Origin: Sporothrix humicola
Taxonomy: Eukaryota; Ascomycota; Sordariomycetes; Ophiostomatales; Ophiostomataceae
Reading direction: 5' to 3'
DNA: 64,000 nt
Assembly: GCA_021396245.1 (NCBI GenBank)
Contig: WNYE01000017.1
Span: 248,001-312,000, forward strand
A program made the position numbers and the translations under genes. The notes beneath the pieces were generated by a model. The model was given only the letters and a program-made list of their open reading frames with translations. It was not told the origin of the DNA and made no database searches. Shown here one piece after another: positions 59,701 to 64,000 of this stretch. How positions within the stretch are numbered: the first letter of the stretch is position 1; every line of letters starts with the position of its first letter.

Positions 59701-60413
59701 TTGAAGTCGCATTAGACTTGGCACCCGGACGCGGGACGTCTGCAAGTGCACACACCCGGCCAATACCCATACGCAGATCATTCTCACACAGACATCCCCG
59801 GCCGCATACACCACATTCGACTTCCCTTTCTGGCCAGACATGCATATTACCTTCGCTACATTTCGTCTTCCCGCTTCTATGATCTGGGATCGACGCCTTC
59901 CTGGATTTACTTCACATTTGCATTTCCCACGATCCTTGAAACACCATATTCAATGACAGGGGTCGACTTCGTCCCGCTTCTCTCGTATCATATTGCTTTT
60001 CCAGATATGATCGACGTCCACTCCGTACTACAAATGCTAACATAAGCCACAGCTATATATTCCCTCTCACAATGCGCACACGCATGTCCGAGCTATTCAA
60101 CGACCCATCGTGCGTCCAATGGTGGCTTCCCAACAATGAAGGTTTCAGCCCGATTCTTCAGAGCGTGCGTGCTTTTGCCGACGAGCGCAATGTTACAGCC
60201 GTTTCGGCCCAGACGGAGAATCTGCGCGAGGTCCGGCACATTTTCGCAAAGCTCCAAATCGGAGAGGGCGGTGGACCGGGTGGCGGCCCTGTCGATGCCG
60301 CCGCTTCGCAGCAAGCTGCCGATTCTGGTGCCGGCGATCGGGCCGGTAGCAGTGCAGCAAAAGACAAGAAGGGAGAGAAGGCCGCTCCGAAGGCAGGCAA
60401 GAGTAAGAAATAA
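56733..60413 (+). CDS. Zn2Cys6 transcription factor with N-terminal polyQ and SLPEGM repeat
   Basis: Exons 56733-57270, 57418-59614 and 60053-60413 encode 1031 aa. Junctions read PICE-RCKKGKRDC and ETMG-YIFPLTMRTR, GT-AG, phase kept; the second intron is 438 nt, long for this genome. A Gln/His-rich run spans about residues 23-60. The zinc cluster has C161, C164, C171, C178, C181 and C188, in the context RTRSGCYTCRSRRIKCDEKR. An acidic Ser-rich linker follows. From about 330 a Fungal_trans_2-like region runs (DIRFFLGYFMDNITHFHYCLP, LLYALVAFSAYHY, ATIEEYLGDWVNLMGHQKAAL). Around 715-787 is a hexapeptide array of the form S/K-L-P-E-G-M/L, absent from typical members. The final part (MSELFNDPSCVQWWLPNNEGF) and a Lys-rich end complete the family pattern. 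It sits beside an 18.7-kb gene-poor upstream interval, as often seen for developmental regulators. Confidence 0.92.
56801..56895 (+). repeat. CAG/CAA polyglutamine tract
   Basis: An interrupted CAG/CAA/CAT repeat encoding the N-terminal Gln/His run of the transcription factor. The mixed codons make it less slippage-prone than a pure CAG array. Confidence 0.9.
59023..59240 (+). repeat. Array encoding about 12 SLPEGM-like hexapeptides
   Basis: In-frame 18-bp-type units encode KLPEGM, SLPEGI, SLPPGM, KLPEGV, SLPAGL, SLPEGM, SLPEGM, SLPEGL, SLPEGM, KVPEG, LLPEGM and SLKEGL. One unit is a residue short. Synonymous positions differ between units, so the DNA is much less regular than the peptide. 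Confidence 0.9.
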
Positions 60414-61019
60414 GGCGTTTAACCGGTGATTTAAGGGTGGCGGTCTACTGTTTTCGGAACTACCCAACTATATATGGATTTTTTTCAGTTTTGGTTCTTT
60501 GCATACCTTATAGCTTCTTTTCTATTTTTTTCTACTTCTTCACTACCCCTTTTTACACTTATTTTCTTCTTCGACTATACTCCTTTTGCATCACCATTCA
60601 ACATTCAAAAGCGCATTTTAACGGCCTTGTATATATAACATGACGATGTTTACTCATTACCTACATAGAATCAAAAACGCATATTCTGAAACCACAACAT
60701 TACAATTTGGGCCATTGTCAATAGCTGGGATATTTCTCGTTTCAAACACACACACATACTTCGCTCTACTGCTATCGCTATATAATATAAAGAGATTCCT
60801 ATCGCACACAAAACAGTAAATAATACAGGAGAAAGGGAAAAGCTGACGAGAAAATAAAGAGAAAGAGAAGAAAGACCGCCAACATATGGAAAAGACAATA
60901 TAGAGAAGAGAAAAGAAAAAAAAATTGAATAGAACCACATCACATCCCCTACACCACTCGCTTTCAAAATGCCAACTTCAAAACACCAACTTTTAAAGCA
61001 CCTCGACTTTTACGAGAGT
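60414..61019. other. Convergent 3' spacer between the transcription factor and MOB3
   Basis: AT-rich tail-to-tail spacer with T-rich sequence on the left half and A-rich on the right, fitting two opposing 3' ends. No gene. Confidence 0.5.
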
Positions 61020-63107
61020 CTAGTCGTCTGCTGCCGGAGTCGATTCTGTGGCAGCTTCCGTCTCGGTCTTGGCTTCGGACTTGGACTCGTCATCTTCAGC
61101 CTTGGGAGCATCGTCCTTTGCCTCAGCGTCGGCCTCGGTTTTGGACTCAGTCTCGGTGGCCTCCTTGTCTTCAGCAGTTGAAGCCTCTGGTGCTTCTTCG
61201 GCCTCCTTGGGAGCGTCCTCCGTAGCCGGTTTAGCCTCCGTTACAGGTGCCTCCTCCTCAGTGGCAGCAGGGGCATCACTCTCGTCCTTGGCGTCCTTTG
61301 TATCTGTCTTCTCTGCGGGAGCCTCTGCCTCCTCCGTTGCAGTCTCGGTAGCAGCAGGGGCTTCGGCTTCGGCTTCGGCCTCGGCAGATTCCTCTTTCGG
61401 CAGCTCCGCCTTTGTTCCAGCCGATTTGCCGCCGGCTTCGGCCAGCTCGCCAGCCACAATGATAGTCACCGGCTCGGCGGGCTCTTCCTCTTCGGATGGT
61501 TTTGCGTCTGTTGAATCAGCAGAAGACTCCGCAGCGGATTCTGCACTCGGCTCGGTCGATTCTGCTTCGGTGCTCTCTGTTGCTGTCGGCGCAGGTGCCT
61601 CGACCGCGCTCGTCGGCGTCTCAGCTGTGTCTTCCTTGGTCGATGGAGAGGACGCAAGGTCGTGCTGGTCGTGCTCGACGATAATGGGCACGGACGCTGT
61701 TGTCGACGTTTCGGAGTCGGCCTCAGCCTCGGCGTCGTCTGCCGGGACCTCTTGTTCGCTAACCTGAGGTGGCATGCCGCTGGCGTGAGACGATGACCGT
61801 CCCAGGTGGTTGGTGTTTTGGAGGATTGAGAACGGCCGGCCGCCAGAAGGTGCACTTTGGCCGTCCTCGTCCTGCTCGAGGACCGTGGTCACAGCACTGC
61901 CTGTAGATGGGCTGCTGCGAATGTGCCGCCGCGTGTTGGTGCGGCCAATGGACTGCAGGTGGTCGCTGTCGCCGCCCAGCAGGTCGGCTGCGAGGCCCGT
62001 GCCAGTTGTGCCGCTGGTCGTAAGTCCGCCGGCTCCAGGGGCTGTGCGGTGCGGCAATGACCGTTCGCCAGAGGGGTTGAAGGCGAGGCTCTTCTTGTCG
62101 GCGATAGAGGACATGGGGATGAGGCCTGGCGCAGACGGTTCGGCGGGTGCAGACGAGGTGGCGGTTGCTGTCCCAGACTCTCCAGCGACTGCCGCCCCCG
62201 ACGACGATACCGATGGCGTGGTGTCGAGCCCCTCAGCTTCAGGTGGCAGCTTATAGTTCTCGGCCGGCAGGAGGTCGTACATGTCGCAGACCGTCTTGAA
62301 GAAGACATAAAGGCCAGTCTGGCCCTCGACGGACCAGAACACGCCGCGGTGCTGGAACCAGGCGTGGGCAAAAATGCGATGCAGGCGGCGGAACACGTTG
62401 ATCAGGTTCTTAACCGCAGCGTTCTTATCGTGCGGGTCGGCAAACACAAAGCGGCTCGGGAAGATCTTGGGGTTCGTGACAACATTGGCGGCCCAGTCGA
62501 GCGTGTGGCAGCAGTAGTCGATGGCGCAGCACGACCGCGGCTGCTCGTGGACGGCGCACAGGAACTGCCATTCGGAGGCGCGCATCTCGGGGCACGTGGC
62601 GGCGCTACAGGCGGGCGTGTCAAACAGGAAACCGACAATCAGGCTGTTGCACTGCTTGATCAGGAAGCGGCACAGCTCGTAGAGCCACAGCGTGCGGTCG
62701 GTGCCGGCGGGGGCCTGGGCCAGGATGTGGGCGGTCTCGCGGGAGATGGGGACGGTGTTGTTGGCGGTGTGGTGGTAGTGGAGTGCCGCCAGGTGTTCTT
62801 GCAGCTGGAACGCCGAATCGAGCTATAAATGTTATGTTAGCGGTGGACAATTTGCATACAGGAGTAGGGGCCGAGGGCGCACCTCGTTAAGCGGGACTAG
62901 GGGCGGCCCGGCGGCAAAGTCGGCGGCGCGGGTGCCCGAGTGGATGCGGCGCTTTGCGTTGGCATCCAGGATCGTCTGCTCCATCTGCTGCTCAATCTGC
63001 TGCTGGGCCAAAGTGGCGCCCGACGCAGCTGGCGATTTGGGCCCGATCTGGATCTCGGCGGCCGGCGGCGGGCTGGGCAGCCGCGGCGAGCTCGGCGGGA
63101 GCGCCAT
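61020..63107 (-). CDS. mob3: MOB3 / phocein (MOB4-type) STRIPAK subunit with long acidic tail
   Basis: A Mob-family kinase-adaptor protein; the phocein-type member is a core subunit of the STRIPAK complex, needed for hyphal fusion and fruiting-body development in Sordaria and Neurospora. Exons 63107-62883 and 62822-61020 encode 675 aa; junction VPLNE-LDSAFQLQEH, 60-nt GT-AG intron. The Mob/phocein domain spans about residues 76-290. Visible: LWLYELCRFLIKQCNSLIVG, zinc ligands C-x4-C (CSAATCPEM) and H-x4-H (HRIFAH), and CAIDYCCHTLDWA typical of the MOB4/phocein branch. From about 300 to the end the chain is Ala/Glu/Thr/Ser-rich, low in hydrophobics and disordered, nearly doubling the animal length. 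It is shared with other filamentous fungi in outline only. The divergent promoter lies to the right. Confidence 0.93.
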
Positions 63108-63958
63108 GGTGGGAGGAGGAGGAGCTGGACGTAGAAGAGGTTCGAGGTTACGAGGTGCCCTTGTGCAGCCTCCCTCTATGTAGTCGGTTTGTTGACTTTT
63201 TTCGGTCTCGATCCCGTTATTTCTCCGATGCAGCTTGTGCTACTCTCGCGATGTTGAAAAAAGCTTCGTCGGGGTGGGTATCAATGTTGATAGCTGAGGT
63301 GGCCTGAGCTCCGTCGTGTGCGTAATTGTTTGTGGTGGTGTGTCGTGTGAGGAGTGTTGTTGGAGGTGGCTTAAATCGTTGGCGTTAACTTGTGAAGCTT
63401 CGCAAGCGCTGGTGATGTTTTTTTCTGCCTTGTCTCTGCTGTTCCTTCCGTGTTTCTCTGGAGTCTGGTCGGCCTGTCGCTCCTTCCTGCTTTTTTCCCG
63501 CCTTGCCAGTTTGTCGTCCAGGGGCTGGTCCCTGGTTCGCCTGGTTGCTGGTAGCCCCCTCGGCGCTTCGGCCGCTGATTGGACGGTGCTCCAGGAGCTC
63601 TCATTTACCGCTATGACTAATCAGGTAAGTGTGGCAAGGACAGCAGTCAGTGTCAAGCCCTGTCAACCGCGCCCAACCGCGCTGTAATCGGTTTACTGCG
63701 GGGAGCCTGACAGCACTAAAACTTGGCCGCTTTAAATGTCGAATTGCTGCAAAACGATGTCATTGCCGGCGACAAAGGGCGTAGCTTGTCAAAAGTCCAA
63801 CTACATTTTCAACGTCACTTTTTAAGATTCCCTTTTAAGCTCATATCGTTTGATTATTTCACAGCCACTAGGCCAGCAAACTCTCGACAACTCTTGCCAA
63901 TACTTCATTCAAACCGACACACCTCACGAAAACACAAATCACCAAATACTACATCAAA
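63108..63958. promoter_or_regulatory. Divergent promoter between MOB3 (-) and the right-edge gene (+)
   Basis: An 851-bp head-to-head spacer. The right end (63800-63958) is a C/A-rich leader ending at the ATG at 63959. Frames on both strands here are short and unrecognised. Confidence 0.5.
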
Positions 63959-64000
63959 ATGGACTCGGACGATGATATGCCGCCTGTTCTCGTCGAGACG
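63959..64000 (+). CDS. Start of an unrecognised gene, cut by the window edge
   Basis: ATG in the context ATCAAAATGGAC, after a C/A-rich leader, opens a frame reading MDSDDDMPPVLVET to the end of the window. The acidic start is common to several nuclear or translation-related proteins, but 14 residues are not enough to name it. Confidence 0.5.
   Translation, partial: MDSDDDMPPVLVET

Noticed and set aside
61048..61767. 239-codon Ser/Ala/Val-rich plus-strand frame
   Set aside because: Antisense to the acidic MOB3 tail; no start context or domain.

Overview
The window is nuclear DNA of a filamentous ascomycete, most likely a Sordariomycete (an Ophiostomatales-like fungus is possible, but that is a low-confidence guess). 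Reasons: short GT-AG introns of about 55-110 nt with CTRAC/CTAAC-type branch sites, GC-rich coding exons set in more AT-rich spacers, long pyrimidine-rich leaders upstream of start codons, two Zn2Cys6 (C6) fungal transcription factors, and a full set of single-copy Pezizomycotina housekeeping genes. No prokaryotic, viral, rRNA, tRNA, CRISPR or intact transposon feature was found.

Layout. 1-2921: no gene recognised; upstream region and CT-rich leader. 2922-4945 (+): MFS transporter with five exons. 4946-7907: long spacer. 7908-11417 (+): large Ppr1/Gal4-type transcription factor. 11808-12638 (-): single-TM protein with an Arg-rich tail. 13858-17218 (-): TSC1/hamartin. 18833-19957 (+): DJ-1/PfpI-family protein. 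20874-21320 (+): V-ATPase subunit e. 21838-22962 (-): ARV1. 23625-25592 (-): LysM-domain intracellular protein. 27158-28293 (-): conserved fungal membrane protein of unknown function. 29677-31853 (-): mitochondrial MSS116-like DEAD-box helicase, divergent from 32476-36270 (+): condensin SMC2. 36567-37997 (-): MOSC-type beta-barrel protein. 37998-56732: an 18.7-kb gene-poor interval. 56733-60413 (+): polyQ Zn2Cys6 transcription factor with a hexapeptide repeat. 61020-63107 (-): MOB3/phocein, a STRIPAK subunit. 63959-64000 (+): first codons of an unrecognised gene.

The genes do not form one pathway or a biosynthetic cluster. Loose links exist: TSC1 (TORC1 restraint), V-ATPase subunit e and a possible vacuolar MFS all bear on the vacuole or TORC1, and ARV1 serves ER lipid and GPI-anchor biology. 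These are genome neighbours, not evidence of co-function. Exon structures were built by hand from splice consensus, reading phase and family resemblance; all CDS totals are multiples of three. Several genes have very short first coding exons (11, 14 and 27 nt) that simple ORF calling misses.

I see no convincing new multi-gene system. The parts most worth a second look are the 18.7-kb gene-poor interval with its CT-rich blocks and TACGGAGTA palindromes, the SLPEGM-type hexapeptide repeat in the second transcription factor, and the MOSC protein that appears to lack its cofactor-binding cysteine. Next come two in-frame stopless introns (in SMC2 and TSC1) and two purine-to-pyrimidine strand switches that look like divergent promoters without a minus-strand gene.
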